Assembly (NCBI GenBank): GCA_030590405.1
Contig: JAUUYO010000019.1
Location: forward strand, 1-19,985
Direction: 5' to 3'
From: Kangiellaceae bacterium
GTDB taxonomy: Bacteria > Pseudomonadota > Gammaproteobacteria > Enterobacterales > Kangiellaceae
Length of the DNA: 19,985 nt
The translations under genes and the position numbers were made by a program. The notes beneath the pieces are model-generated. The model saw only the letters and a program-made list of their open reading frames with translations, made no database searches and was not told the DNA's origin. This document shows, one piece after another, positions 7,953 through 15,363 of the stretch; positions within the stretch are counted from its first letter, which is position 1; each line of letters opens with the position of its first letter.

Positions 7953-8761
7953 AAACTTTCGATCCTTCGACTCATCGAGCGAAAAAACGATTTGGCCAAA
8001 ATTTTTTACATGATATGGGTATTATTGACCGCATCGTTCATAGCATTCGAGTTCAACCTGAGGATAATATTATCGAGATCGGGCCTGGACTAGGCGCGAT
8101 CACCAAACAACTGTTAGTTATCACAAAAAGCATTAATGTGATTGAACTAGACAGAGATATTATCCCTAAACTTAAATTTAACTGCGATGGTTTGGGTGAA
8201 TTAAATATTATGCAAACCGACGCGTTAAAGGTCGATTATCGCCAGTTTGCCGAGAAAGGACCTCTTAGAGTGGTGGGTAATTTACCCTATAATATTTCTA
8301 CTCCCATTTTGTTTCACCTGTTTAAATATTTAGACCAGATTAAAGATATGCATTTTATGTTGCAAAAGGAAGTGGTATTAAGAATGGCGGCAAAACCTGG
8401 TAGCAAAGTGTATGGACGGTTAAGTGTGATGACCCAGAGTGTTTGTGATACTCAGATGTTATTTCTGGTTCCACCGGAATCCTTTACCCCGGCACCAAAG
8501 GTCGAATCAGCGATTGTTTATTTAGCGCCGCGCAAAGAAAAGCTGGATATCAAAGATCCTGGTCTTTTTTCTGCTATTGTGACCGAGGCATTTAACCAAA
8601 GGCGTAAAACCTTGAGAAATGTCTGGAAAAATCGGATCGACACAGATTCGCTGGAAAAATTGGCTATTAATCCAACCTTGAGACCAGAAAAAATCAGTTT
8701 AGAAGAGTTTGTAAAAGTCAGTAATTATCTGTCTGATGCAGGCGCTTTCTCTGGAAGATAG
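7949..8761 (+). CDS. rsmA: 16S rRNA (adenine1518-N6/adenine1519-N6)-dimethyltransferase RsmA (KsgA)
   Basis: RsmA dimethylates two adjacent adenines in the terminal loop of 16S rRNA helix 45 and acts as a late 30S-assembly checkpoint. It has 270 residues, the usual length. Visible features are RAKKRFGQNFL at 10-20, the SAM-binding GPGLG (45-49), the acidic residue ending motif II (VIELDRD, 64-70), QTDALK, catalytic NLPYNIS (111-117), DMHFMLQKEVV and EAFNQRRKTLRN. The gene starts inside the pdxA stop (ATGA overlap). In E. coli apaG-apaH follow, but neither is here. The next gene, 87 bp on, encodes an unrelated lipoprotein with its own probable promoter. Confidence 0.97.
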   Translation: MKTFDPSTHRAKKRFGQNFLHDMGIIDRIVHSIRVQPEDNIIEIGPGLGAITKQLLVITKSINVIELDRDIIPKLKFNCDGLGELNIMQTDALKVDYRQFAEKGPLRVVGNLPYNISTPILFHLFKYLDQIKDMHFMLQKEVVLRMAAKPGSKVYGRLSVMTQSVCDTQMLFLVPPESFTPAPKVESAIVYLAPRKEKLDIKDPGLFSAIVTEAFNQRRKTLRNVWKNRIDTDSLEKLAINPTLRPEKISLEEFVKVSNYLSDAGAFSGR

Positions 8762-8808
8762 AGTTTAATTGATAGATAGTCCCTGTTCAGTCTGGATTAA
8801 TCTTCGTT

Positions 8809-8817
8809 TGTTATACT
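8809..8817 (+). promoter_or_regulatory. Extended -10 promoter candidate for the lipoprotein gene
   Basis: The nine bases TGTTATACT fit an extended -10 element (TG, one base, TATACT) and lie 31 bp before the ATG at 8849. No convincing -35 hexamer is seen at the expected distance, as is normal for extended -10 promoters. This suggests the lipoprotein gene is transcribed separately from the lptD-rsmA cluster. Confidence 0.45.
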
Positions 8818-8848
8818 AGTTACTATCACTCGCCAATAGAGCAAACTA

Positions 8849-9301
8849 ATGAAATTCCCTCACAGTATACTCATTATTCCATTTTTGATCGCCATATCAG
8901 GTTGCTCAAGCCGTGTTTCTAGTGGCTATGGTCATGGTTATGGCCATCGCGGACATGTTTCTGTTGGCGTTCATGGGCACAGCTCCGCAGCGGGAGTTAT
9001 TGGTGGTTTAATTGTTGGTGGAATTATCGGAACCATTATAGCTGATTCAAAAAATGAACAAGCCAGACAAAAGGTAGAGCGAATAAATAATCCTCAAGCA
9101 AATAATAGCCAAGCTCAAAAGTCATCTCAAAACGAGCTTGTTGATGGCTATAGTATCGATGAATCTCAACAAGCTGACAGCAGGGCAACGAATGTTCAAT
9201 GGTATCAGTTTGGCAAAGATGGTAATTGTTATTTAATGGGGGTTGATAAAGGTGTGACCGACATTATATCTGCCGTACCAAAAAGCCAATGTAGGCAGTA
9301 A
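8849..9301 (+). CDS. Gly/His-rich glycine-zipper lipoprotein, function unknown
   Basis: This is a 150-residue exported protein with no assigned role. The N-terminus is a lipoprotein signal (hydrophobic 6-17, lipobox I-S-G-C with lipidated C19). Residues 26-44 are a Gly/Tyr/His-rich stretch with an imperfect GYGH tandem and six histidines, which could bind metal ions. Residues 49-66 form a glycine zipper (GVIGGLIVGGIIGTIIAD), as in the Gly-zipper/Rick_17kDa-type outer-membrane lipoproteins. A polar Gln/Asn/Ser-rich linker (about 67-115) follows. The C-terminal part, about 116-150, has an aromatic WYQFG motif and two cysteines (C127, C148) that could form a disulfide. It occupies the place where apaG usually follows rsmA. 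It is most likely an outer-membrane or periplasmic envelope protein. Confidence 0.85.
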   Translation: MKFPHSILIIPFLIAISGCSSRVSSGYGHGYGHRGHVSVGVHGHSSAAGVIGGLIVGGIIGTIIADSKNEQARQKVERINNPQANNSQAQKSSQNELVDGYSIDESQQADSRATNVQWYQFGKDGNCYLMGVDKGVTDIISAVPKSQCRQ

Positions 9302-9591
9302 TCTAATCGAGCAAAACTTGATCTGGCTTATATCTTTTTATCCATGAGTATGAGCTACAACTGCTCGCAATTTCCCCTCAATTCCTTTATAGTCTTGCTC
9401 TGAAGGCCCTTTGAACACTCATAAACCCATAAAATAATCAGGGGTTTATGTTTGACTTTCATATCTGTCAATGAAAACTCACTCGTCGATTCATTAGCTA
9501 TTTTGGCCTTCACCACAAATACTGATGTTGTTAGAAACTTAAAACAGCAAATATTAAAAAACATTAATAAAACTATGAATAGGAGTTGGGG
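9302..9591. other. Intergenic stretch with one hairpin
   Basis: These 290 bases lie between the lipoprotein and the membrane protein genes. They hold a 9-bp perfect inverted repeat (cataaaccc 9420-9428 with gggtttatg 9442-9450, 13-nt loop) that lacks a good T-run. It might be a weak terminator for the lipoprotein gene. A minus-strand open frame through here runs into the next gene and looks spurious. The ribosome binding site of the next gene, AGGAG, is at 9581-9585. Confidence 0.5.
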
Positions 9592-10227
9592 ATGGAAATC
9601 GAATATATAATTAATATGTTGGCACGTTGGGGGCATCTACTGTTTGGTATGACCTGGATTGGATTACTCTATTATTTCAACTTTATCCAGGGTGGTTATT
9701 TTAAATCAGCGAGTTCTGAAGGTTTGGCCGATGCGAAAGCCAAGCTAGCGCCAGAGGCTCTTTGGTGGTTTAGATGGGGCGCGATGTTTACTTTTATTAC
9801 CGGTCTGATCCTTCTTTACGGAGTGGAAAAGATGGGGCAAATGAATAGCTATATCGTTATTGGTGCTACACTGGGTACTTTCATGTTCTTAAATGTCTGG
9901 TTGATTATCTGGCCTAACCAGAAGATAGCTTTGGGCATGGTAGAAGGTGATGGAGCTGCTGCTGGTGGTAAAGCATTGCTTGCTTCTCGTACCAACACAT
10001 TGTTCTCAGGACCAATGGCGTTTTGTATGCTAGCCGGAGCTCACTTTGGCGCTTGGGGAAATTTATCGGCTCATATGAACGCAATGTACGCAGCACTTGC
10101 AGTCGTTGTGTTATTAGAAATCAATGCAATTATCGGTAAGCAAGGCCCAATGGCTAGCGTTCGTGGTGTGATTGTGAGTAGTTTAGTTTTAACAGGTATT
10201 ATCGTCGCCATTTTGCAGATGGTGTAA
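9592..10227 (+). CDS. Urate_ox_N (PuuD-like) integral membrane protein, no cytochrome domain
   Basis: A 211-residue membrane protein resembling the membrane part of urate hydroxylase PuuD (family Urate_ox_N). The N-terminal signature RWGHLLFGMTWIGLLYYFNFIQ (about 12-33) contains the conserved histidine H15 and W-I-G. Further membrane segments lie at about 59-78, 86-107, 137-155, 164-181 and 192-211. A second histidine pair is at H151 and H161. Agrobacterium PuuD carries a C-terminal cytochrome c domain, which is absent here. No other purine-catabolism gene is nearby, so urate oxidation should not be assumed. The start is ATG 9592 with AGGAG six bases upstream. An in-frame TTG at 9586 is less likely. 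It ends in a bidirectional terminator shared with rpoD. Confidence 0.8.
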   Translation: MEIEYIINMLARWGHLLFGMTWIGLLYYFNFIQGGYFKSASSEGLADAKAKLAPEALWWFRWGAMFTFITGLILLYGVEKMGQMNSYIVIGATLGTFMFLNVWLIIWPNQKIALGMVEGDGAAAGGKALLASRTNTLFSGPMAFCMLAGAHFGAWGNLSAHMNAMYAALAVVVLLEINAIIGKQGPMASVRGVIVSSLVLTGIIVAILQMV

Positions 10228-10242
10228 ACGGAAATGCTAAAA

Positions 10243-10319
10243 TGTAGGTTGGCCTTCAGGCCAACAAGGATGGTAGGAATTACCATTGAGTTTATTGTTG
10301 GCCTGAAGACCAACCTACA
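10243..10319. repeat. REPIN-like nested inverted repeat
   Basis: A 25-base arm at 10243-10267 (starting tgtaggttggccttc) is repeated in inverse at 10295-10319 with one mismatch. Each arm is itself a small hairpin: gttggcc/ggccaac around ttca on the left, with one mispair on the right. The 27-bp centre has a third hairpin, atggta/taccat (10270-10275 with 10281-10286). Two inverted REP-type hairpins around a spacer are the layout of REPIN/BIME elements, which RAYT transposases can mobilise. No RAYT gene is in the window. Confidence 0.75.
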
Positions 10320-10325
10320 GGAATA

Positions 10326-10353
10326 AAAAAAGCCGACATCAGTCGGCTTTTTT
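10326..10353. terminator. Bidirectional terminator between the PuuD-like gene and rpoD
   Basis: A perfect stem, agccgac (10331-10337) with gtcggct (10342-10348), has a 4-nt loop and is flanked by an A-run on the left and a T-run on the right. The hairpin therefore terminates transcription from both convergent genes. Confidence 0.92.
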
Positions 10354-10372
10354 AGTTTTTCTAGCTTAATTA

Positions 10373-12229
10373 TTACTCGTCCAGGAAACTTCTTAATTGA
10401 TCCGAACGAGTCGGGTGTCTGAGTTTTCTTAATGCTTTTGCTTCAATTTGGCGTATCCGCTCACGGGTGACATCAAATTGCTTACCGACTTCTTCGAGCG
10501 TATGATCAGTATTCATTCCAATACCAAAGCGCATTCTCAATACTTTTGCTTCTCTAGCGGTAAGACCTGACAATACTTCCTTAGTCGCTTCACCAAGACT
10601 TTGAGAAGTCGCCGTATCAATCGGTGAATCCTGATTATCATCCTTGATAAAATCACCTAAGTGCGAATCTTCATCATCACCAATTGGAGTTTCCATCGAA
10701 ATAGGTTCTTTAGCAATTTTTAGGACTTTTCGAATTTTATCTTCCGGTAATTCCATGCGAATTGCCAATTCATCCGGCTGAGGTTCGCGTCCCATCTCCT
10801 GAAGCATTTGGCGAGAAATTCGATTTAATTTATTGATAGTTTCAATCATATGAACCGGAATACGAATGGTCCTGGCTTGATCAGCAATAGAGCGAGTAAT
10901 CGCCTGTCTGATCCACCAGGTGGCATAGGTTGAAAACTTATAACCGCGACGATATTCAAATTTATCAACCGCCTTCATTAAGCCGATATTGCCTTCCTGG
11001 ATCAAATCAAGAAATTGCAATCCGCGATTGGTGTATTTTTTGGCGATAGAAATAACCAGCCGTAAGTTTGCTTCGACCATCTCTTTTTTTGCACGCCGCG
11101 CCTTGGCTTCACCAATCGACATACGTCGATTAGTTTCTTTGATTTCGACAACGGTTAACTTGCTTTCGCTTTCAATTTTTGCAATTTTGTTTTGACAACG
11201 AATAATATCTTCGGCAAATTCTTCCAGATCATCATGATAATTGGTTTCTTTGCCTAAAATAGAATCAATCCAGTTGGTATTAGTTTCGTTCCCAGGGAAG
11301 GTACGAATAAAATCTTTGCGAGGCATCTTGCCTTGTTCGGTTGAAAGACGCATGATCAGTCTTTCTTGAGTTCTAAGGCTCGTCATACGTCGACGCATAC
11401 GGCTGGATAACTTATCAAACATTTTTGGCAATAAACGGAATTTCAAAAATTCTTCTTTCATCGCATCGATATGCTTGATGGCATTTTTATGTTTTCTGCC
11501 GTATTTATTAATTGCCGCAATCGATTTTTCGTAATTCTTGCGTAATTCAGTAAAAATTTCTTTGGCGAGTTCTGGGTCCGGACCTAAGTTTTCTTCTTCT
11601 TCACTATCCTCTTCACTATCCTCTTCACCATCTTCATCTGCCAACTCTTCTTCCGGGACTTCAGAGCCAACATGACTGGCGGCTTGCGCGGCTTCGGCAA
11701 TGTTATCGGCATAGCCAGTAATGATATCGGTTAATTTGATTTCTTCGGCGGCGAACCTGTCATATTCGTCTAATAACGAGCTCACTGTTTCAGGGTATTC
11801 GGCAATGGAAGCAAGCACTTGTCGGATACCTTCTTCAATCCGCTTAGCGATTACTATTTCACCTTCCCGAGTTAACAATTCGACGGTTCCCATTTCGCGC
11901 ATATACATGCGAACTGGATCCGTGGTTCGGCCTAATTCGTTTTCAACGCTGGCAAGCGCAGCAGCTGCTTCATCAGCAGCATCTTCATCGGTCGCCGCAT
12001 TTTCATTCATCAACAATGCGTCGGCTTCTGGGGCAATTTCAAAAACTTGAATCCCCATGTCATTAATCATGCCAATAATATCTTCTACCGCATCAGGGTC
12101 GACGATATCGGGGGGCAAATGATCGTTCACTTCAGCATAGGTTAGATAACCTTGCTCTTTACCGCGAGCAATCAGTAATTTCAGTTGAGACTGTTGTGAA
12201 GGAGCTTCTTTTGGTGCTTCGTCTGACAT
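10373..12229 (-). CDS. rpoD: RNA polymerase primary sigma factor (sigma-70)
   Basis: RpoD directs RNA polymerase to housekeeping promoters. It has 618 residues (E. coli 613). Region 1.1 lies at about 14-75 (QLKLLIARGKEQGYLTYAEVNDHLP), region 1.2 at about 103-135 (DPVRMYMREMG), and the non-conserved region at about 136-375 with an acidic run at 191-213 (DEDGEEDSEEDSEEEE). Region 2 is at about 383-455 (EANLRLVISIAKKYTNRGLQFLDLIQEGNIGLMKAVDKFEYRRGYKFSTYATWWIRQAI). Region 3 starts at about 458, and region 4 at about 555-615 carries the helix-turn-helix LEEVGKQFDVTRERIRQIEAKALRKL. It is the last gene of the rpsU-yqeY-dnaG-rpoD operon, with an additional promoter in the 251 bp after dnaG. The ribosome binding site AAGG lies about 10 bases before the ATG. 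Confidence 0.98.
   Translation of the reverse strand: MSDEAPKEAPSQQSQLKLLIARGKEQGYLTYAEVNDHLPPDIVDPDAVEDIIGMINDMGIQVFEIAPEADALLMNENAATDEDAADEAAAALASVENELGRTTDPVRMYMREMGTVELLTREGEIVIAKRIEEGIRQVLASIAEYPETVSSLLDEYDRFAAEEIKLTDIITGYADNIAEAAQAASHVGSEVPEEELADEDGEEDSEEDSEEEENLGPDPELAKEIFTELRKNYEKSIAAINKYGRKHKNAIKHIDAMKEEFLKFRLLPKMFDKLSSRMRRRMTSLRTQERLIMRLSTEQGKMPRKDFIRTFPGNETNTNWIDSILGKETNYHDDLEEFAEDIIRCQNKIAKIESESKLTVVEIKETNRRMSIGEAKARRAKKEMVEANLRLVISIAKKYTNRGLQFLDLIQEGNIGLMKAVDKFEYRRGYKFSTYATWWIRQAITRSIADQARTIRIPVHMIETINKLNRISRQMLQEMGREPQPDELAIRMELPEDKIRKVLKIAKEPISMETPIGDDEDSHLGDFIKDDNQDSPIDTATSQSLGEATKEVLSGLTAREAKVLRMRFGIGMNTDHTLEEVGKQFDVTRERIRQIEAKALRKLRHPTRSDQLRSFLDE
11599..11634. repeat. 12-bp tandem repeat inside rpoD (acidic linker)
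   Basis: Two perfect copies of cttcactatcct (11599-11610 and 11611-11622) and a third with two changes (11623-11634) encode the repeated E-E-D-S/G acidic linker of the non-conserved region of sigma-70. The period is a multiple of three, so copy-number change keeps the frame. This makes a length-variable linker plausible among relatives. Confidence 0.8.
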
Positions 12230-12355
12230 TCAGGTAAACCTTACAATTCGGGGAAGAGACTTTCCTAGATGATGTATTTCTCTATACAAACTCTAGTATA
12301 AAAACACTTCTTTTGCTAAATTTAAAATTTTCGTGTGCGAAACACGGAACGCGCA

Positions 12356-12385
12356 ATTATACACAGTGTAGGTATAGATCAGCAA
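12356..12385 (-). promoter_or_regulatory. Promoter for rpoD between dnaG and rpoD
   Basis: Minus-strand TATAAT (complement of 12356-12361) is a perfect -10. It is preceded after 18 bp by TTGCTG (complement of 12380-12385), a weak -35. A GC-rich stretch follows the -10. The leader then contains a small hairpin (cgtgt/acacg, near 12328-12345) and another TATACT-like hexamer nearer the gene. rpoD can therefore be expressed apart from the operon. Confidence 0.6.
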
Positions 12386-12480
12386 GAAAGTGAATCGTTT
12401 ACAGGGCAAAAAAACTGAATAATTTCCGTTTTTGTGAAGCTGTATTCATCGCTCGGCTGATTTGGCTTAATATCAAGTAA

Positions 12481-14268
12481 TTAACCTCTATTTAGCATTT
12501 CCTTTTGCAAAGATTTTAAGCTGGTTTTTTCTTCCTGATTAAGTGGTTGTAGCTTTGATTTGGCAATTAAGCGATCCCATTCATCGATGATGATTTCTTT
12601 TTCGAGACGGCTAAGTAAATCGGCTAATTCGCTAGGCATTTGCTCTCGGCTGATAATTAAATCACTGTTCGCCAATTTTTTGAGGTGGGTTTCTTCTGCC
12701 TGATCGCGCCAGTGTTCGATTAACATGCCGGTTGAAATACCCTCATTCTGATCAATCAGCGAGCATAATCGTGAAAATATCCGAGCGCCAGCTTCATCCA
12801 GCTGTTTAACCCAATCCAGCTTGGCGGCAGGTAGCGCATCTGGATTTTGTAATAACAGTGCAATTGCGCGGCGAAAAGGTGCTTTTCCCTGAATTTTTAT
12901 CGGTTTTACTTCGAACAAGGCATTTTCAGTATTGCTGGCTGAAACCGGTGTCCGTACTGGCTTTTGAGCTGTTTGATCTTTCTGAATGGCATCATTCAGT
13001 TGTTTTTCACTTAAACCAGCCAATGAAGCAAGTCGCTGGTCAAAACGTGTTTTTAAAATGCTGTCGGTTATGGCAAGACTAAATGGTTTAGCTAAATGAA
13101 CCAATCTGGCGGGGCCTTCAAAAGTATTCATATCCACTTGAGAGGTTAGATATTGGAGCAAAAAATCAAATAAAGTGATTGCCTCGTCAACATTCTGGTT
13201 GAATTCTTCGGCACCTATTTTTCTTACCATGGTATCGGGATCTTCACCATCTGGTAAAAACATGATACGGATCTCTCGCGCATCTTTAAGTAGCGGCAAG
13301 GCATTTTGTAACGCGCGAATGGCGGCCGCTTTACCCGCTTTATCGCCATCAAAACAAAACACAACTCTGGAACATATCCGGAACAGGGTTTGTAAGTGTT
13401 CACTAGATGTGGCGGTGCCAAGAGTTGCGGTAGCGTTATAAATTCCAAATTGGGCGAGCGCAACCACATCCATATAGCCTTCGACAATAATGATCTGCTG
13501 GATACTACGTAACTCCTTACGCATTTCATACAGGCCATAAAGCTCGCGGCCTTTATGGAATAAATTTGTTTCTGGTGAATTCAGGTATTTAGGCTCGCCT
13601 TGATCGATGATTCGACCGCCATAACCAATTACCTGGCCGCGACGATTACGGATCGGAAACATGATCCGATCGCGAAAGCGATCATAAGTATGGCCTTTAT
13701 CGTTTTTGATCATCATGCCGGTATCCACCAGATCTTGTTGTAGATCTTTAGAAGAGGATGATAATTTAAGTAAATTCTGCCAATCATCGGGAGCGTAGCC
13801 AATCGCGTATTTTTTAGCGATTTCGCCGCTTAATCCTCTATTTTTAAGGTAATTAATGGCATTTTTTGCATTGGGATTGTTTTTCAGCTGTTGTTGATAA
13901 TAATCGGACACTTTCTCCATTAAGGGATACAGATGATCTTGAAAAGTTTGCTTCGGTCCATCATAGGCTTCGCGTGGGATCTCAAGGCCCATGGTCTGGG
14001 CCAGATCTTCAATTGCCGCGACAAATTCCTGACCTTCGTATTCCATAATAAAGGTGAGGGCGTTACCACTGACCCCACAGCCAAAACAATAATAAAACTG
14101 TTTATCCGGGCTGACTGAAAAAGAGGGGGTTTTTTCATTATGAAAAGGGCAGCAAGCAGAATAGTTTTTGCCGGTTTTCTTTAAATTGATACGTCGCTCA
14201 ATAATATCAACAATATCCACTCTGGCGAGTAATTCATTGATAAAGGATTGAGGGATACGACCGGACAT
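12481..14268 (-). CDS. dnaG: DNA primase DnaG
   Basis: DnaG synthesises RNA primers at the replication fork and is recruited by the DnaB helicase. It has 595 residues (E. coli 581). The N-terminal CHC2 zinc-binding domain has ligands C40, H43, C61 and C64 (CPFHNEKTPSFSV ... YYCFGCG). The polymerase core is at about 115-430, with FRDRIMFPIRNRRGQVIGYGGR (198-219) and EPKYLNSPET. The Toprim fold has the catalytic glutamate E263 (IIIVEGYMDVVA) and D307/D309 (FCFDGDKAGKAA). The C-terminal helicase-binding domain, about 455-595, is divergent, as usual for the family. It sits 157 bp after yqeY and upstream of rpoD. In the gap an extended -10 candidate (TGCTAAACT on the minus strand) could give dnaG its own promoter. 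Confidence 0.97.
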   Translation of the reverse strand: MSGRIPQSFINELLARVDIVDIIERRINLKKTGKNYSACCPFHNEKTPSFSVSPDKQFYYCFGCGVSGNALTFIMEYEGQEFVAAIEDLAQTMGLEIPREAYDGPKQTFQDHLYPLMEKVSDYYQQQLKNNPNAKNAINYLKNRGLSGEIAKKYAIGYAPDDWQNLLKLSSSSKDLQQDLVDTGMMIKNDKGHTYDRFRDRIMFPIRNRRGQVIGYGGRIIDQGEPKYLNSPETNLFHKGRELYGLYEMRKELRSIQQIIIVEGYMDVVALAQFGIYNATATLGTATSSEHLQTLFRICSRVVFCFDGDKAGKAAAIRALQNALPLLKDAREIRIMFLPDGEDPDTMVRKIGAEEFNQNVDEAITLFDFLLQYLTSQVDMNTFEGPARLVHLAKPFSLAITDSILKTRFDQRLASLAGLSEKQLNDAIQKDQTAQKPVRTPVSASNTENALFEVKPIKIQGKAPFRRAIALLLQNPDALPAAKLDWVKQLDEAGARIFSRLCSLIDQNEGISTGMLIEHWRDQAEETHLKKLANSDLIISREQMPSELADLLSRLEKEIIIDEWDRLIAKSKLQPLNQEEKTSLKSLQKEMLNRG

Positions 14269-14425
14269 AGGTTGTGCTAACTACAGAATAAAATTGGAGG
14301 AGAAGTTTAGCATTGATACCAATTTGTGGTAAGAGGATTTTGTTAAGCTGTTTGAATAATGAGGTAAAAATACTGGGGAGCCACTGCTTGAAACCTTGAA
14401 TAGTGGAAAAGGCGTTTTAAGACAT

Positions 14426-14872
14426 TTAGCCTAATTTCGCTTTAATCTTTCCACTAACGGCACCCATATCAGCGCGGCCTTGCATTTGTGGCTTAAGAAT
14501 TGCCATCACCTTACCCATATCACGCATCGATTCAGCGCCTGTTTCGTTCAGAGCAGCATCGATCAAAGATGAAATCTCAGCATCGGTCAATGCTTGAGGC
14601 ATATAATTTTGCAGGGCTTCGATTTCTTGCTTTTCGATATCGGCCAGTTCTTGTCGATCAGCAGATTCAAATTGACTGATTGAATCACGTCGCTGTTTGA
14701 TCATTTTGTCTAAAATCACAAGAATATCAGTATCTTGGACTTCAATCCGTTGATCAACTTCGATTTGCTTGATAGCAGCCAGCAACATACGAATAGCTGC
14801 TAAGCGCACTTTTTCTTTATTGCGCATTGCCTCTTTCATATCGGCTTTTATTTGTGCAAGCAAGTCTGACAT
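14426..14872 (-). CDS. yqeY: GatB/YqeY domain-containing protein
   Basis: This small 148-residue protein of the YqeY family is related to the tail domain of the GatB subunit of the tRNA-dependent amidotransferase. Its cellular role is not established. Visible signatures are MKEAMRNKEKVRLAAIRMLLAAIKQIEVDQR (12-42), IKQRRDSISQFESADRQELADIEKQEIEAL (58-87) and the C-terminal MGKVMAILKPQMQGRADMGAVSGKIKAKL (118-147), all as in the family at normal length. The gene is 39 bp downstream of rpsU and upstream of dnaG, the order seen in Pseudomonas and many other gammaproteobacteria. There is no strong ribosome binding site before the ATG, which may reflect coupling to rpsU. Confidence 0.93.
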   Translation of the reverse strand: MSDLLAQIKADMKEAMRNKEKVRLAAIRMLLAAIKQIEVDQRIEVQDTDILVILDKMIKQRRDSISQFESADRQELADIEKQEIEALQNYMPQALTDAEISSLIDAALNETGAESMRDMGKVMAILKPQMQGRADMGAVSGKIKAKLG

Positions 14873-14897
14873 ATCAGTTTAATCGGCCTGTTTTAGA

Positions 14898-14918
14898 TTA
14901 CTAGTCTAAGACTAGTAA
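14898..14918. repeat. Hairpin overlapping the rpsU stop codon
   Basis: A perfect 9-bp stem, ttactagtc (14898-14906) with gactagtaa (14910-14918), has a 3-nt loop. The rpsU TAG stop (complement of 14912-14914) lies within it. No T-run follows on the minus strand, so this is probably not a strong terminator. It may be an attenuator or mRNA-processing/stability element lowering yqeY-dnaG-rpoD expression relative to S21. Confidence 0.7.
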
Positions 14919-15127
14919 AGACGCTTGCGCTTAATTGTTTCGCGAGAAACTTGCTTAAGATGACGCTTAACCGCTGCGGCTTTCTTACGCTTGCGTACGG
15001 AAGTTGGTTTTTCATAATGTTCACGTTGACGAACTTCGGCAAGAATTCCGGCTTTTTCGCAAGAGCGCTTAAAGCGACGTAGTGCGATATCAAAGGGTTC
15101 GTTATCTTTCACTTTCACTGCTGGCAT
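14912..15127 (-). CDS. rpsU: 30S ribosomal protein bS21
   Basis: bS21 is a small basic 30S subunit protein needed for translation initiation. Its 71 residues match E. coli S21 length and sequence almost throughout (MPAVKVKDNEPFDIALRRFKRSCEKAG, VRKRKKAAAVKRHLKQVSRE). The start ATG at 15127 is preceded by AGGA at a good distance. It is the first gene of the macromolecular-synthesis operon (rpsU-yqeY-dnaG-rpoD), which joins translation, replication and transcription genes. A good promoter lies about 100 bp upstream, and a hairpin overlaps the stop codon. Confidence 0.98.
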   Translation of the reverse strand: MPAVKVKDNEPFDIALRRFKRSCEKAGILAEVRQREHYEKPTSVRKRKKAAAVKRHLKQVSRETIKRKRLY

Positions 15128-15222
15128 TGAAATTATCCTAGCTAATTTATACTGAATCCCTTTATTGGGAAGCTCATATTCAAAATACGGTTAAAAAATC
15201 GTCACGTTCGACGAGGGCGCAG

Positions 15223-15251
15223 ATAATACAGCTTTTTACTAATGGATGCAA
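15223..15251 (-). promoter_or_regulatory. Promoter of the rpsU-yqeY-dnaG-rpoD operon
   Basis: On the minus strand TTGCAT (complement of 15246-15251), a 17-bp spacer and TATTAT (complement of 15223-15228) make a good sigma-70 promoter, about 95 bp before rpsU. The bases right after the -10 (ctgcgccctcg) are GC-rich, the discriminator type found at stringently controlled ribosomal promoters. ppGpp/DksA control is an inference. Confidence 0.7.
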
Positions 15252-15363
15252 AGAAAAAAGGCTGATATTTTTGAACTATTTGAGATAGTTTTTGCCGGTT
15301 TTGTTAATGCGGGTTATTATCTCGGAAATTAACTGGCAAAATGAATTAAAAACCAAAAGATAT

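Noticed and set aside
9355..9636. Minus-strand open frame of 93 codons in the gap before the PuuD-like gene
   Set aside because: It begins inside the real gene on the other strand, has no ribosome binding site or recognisable domain, and its hydrophobic start is the antisense of a leader.
11721..12050. Plus-strand open frame of 109 codons opposite rpoD
   Set aside because: Antisense shadow of a strongly conserved gene. The composition (Ser/Ala-rich) follows from antisense reading of acidic codons.
13224..13538. Second minus-strand frame of 104 codons inside dnaG
   Set aside because: It lies wholly within the Toprim region of dnaG in another phase and has no family resemblance.
14893..15093. 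Minus-strand frame overlapping rpsU in another phase
   Set aside because: rpsU itself is unmistakable over the same bases. This frame is its out-of-phase reading.
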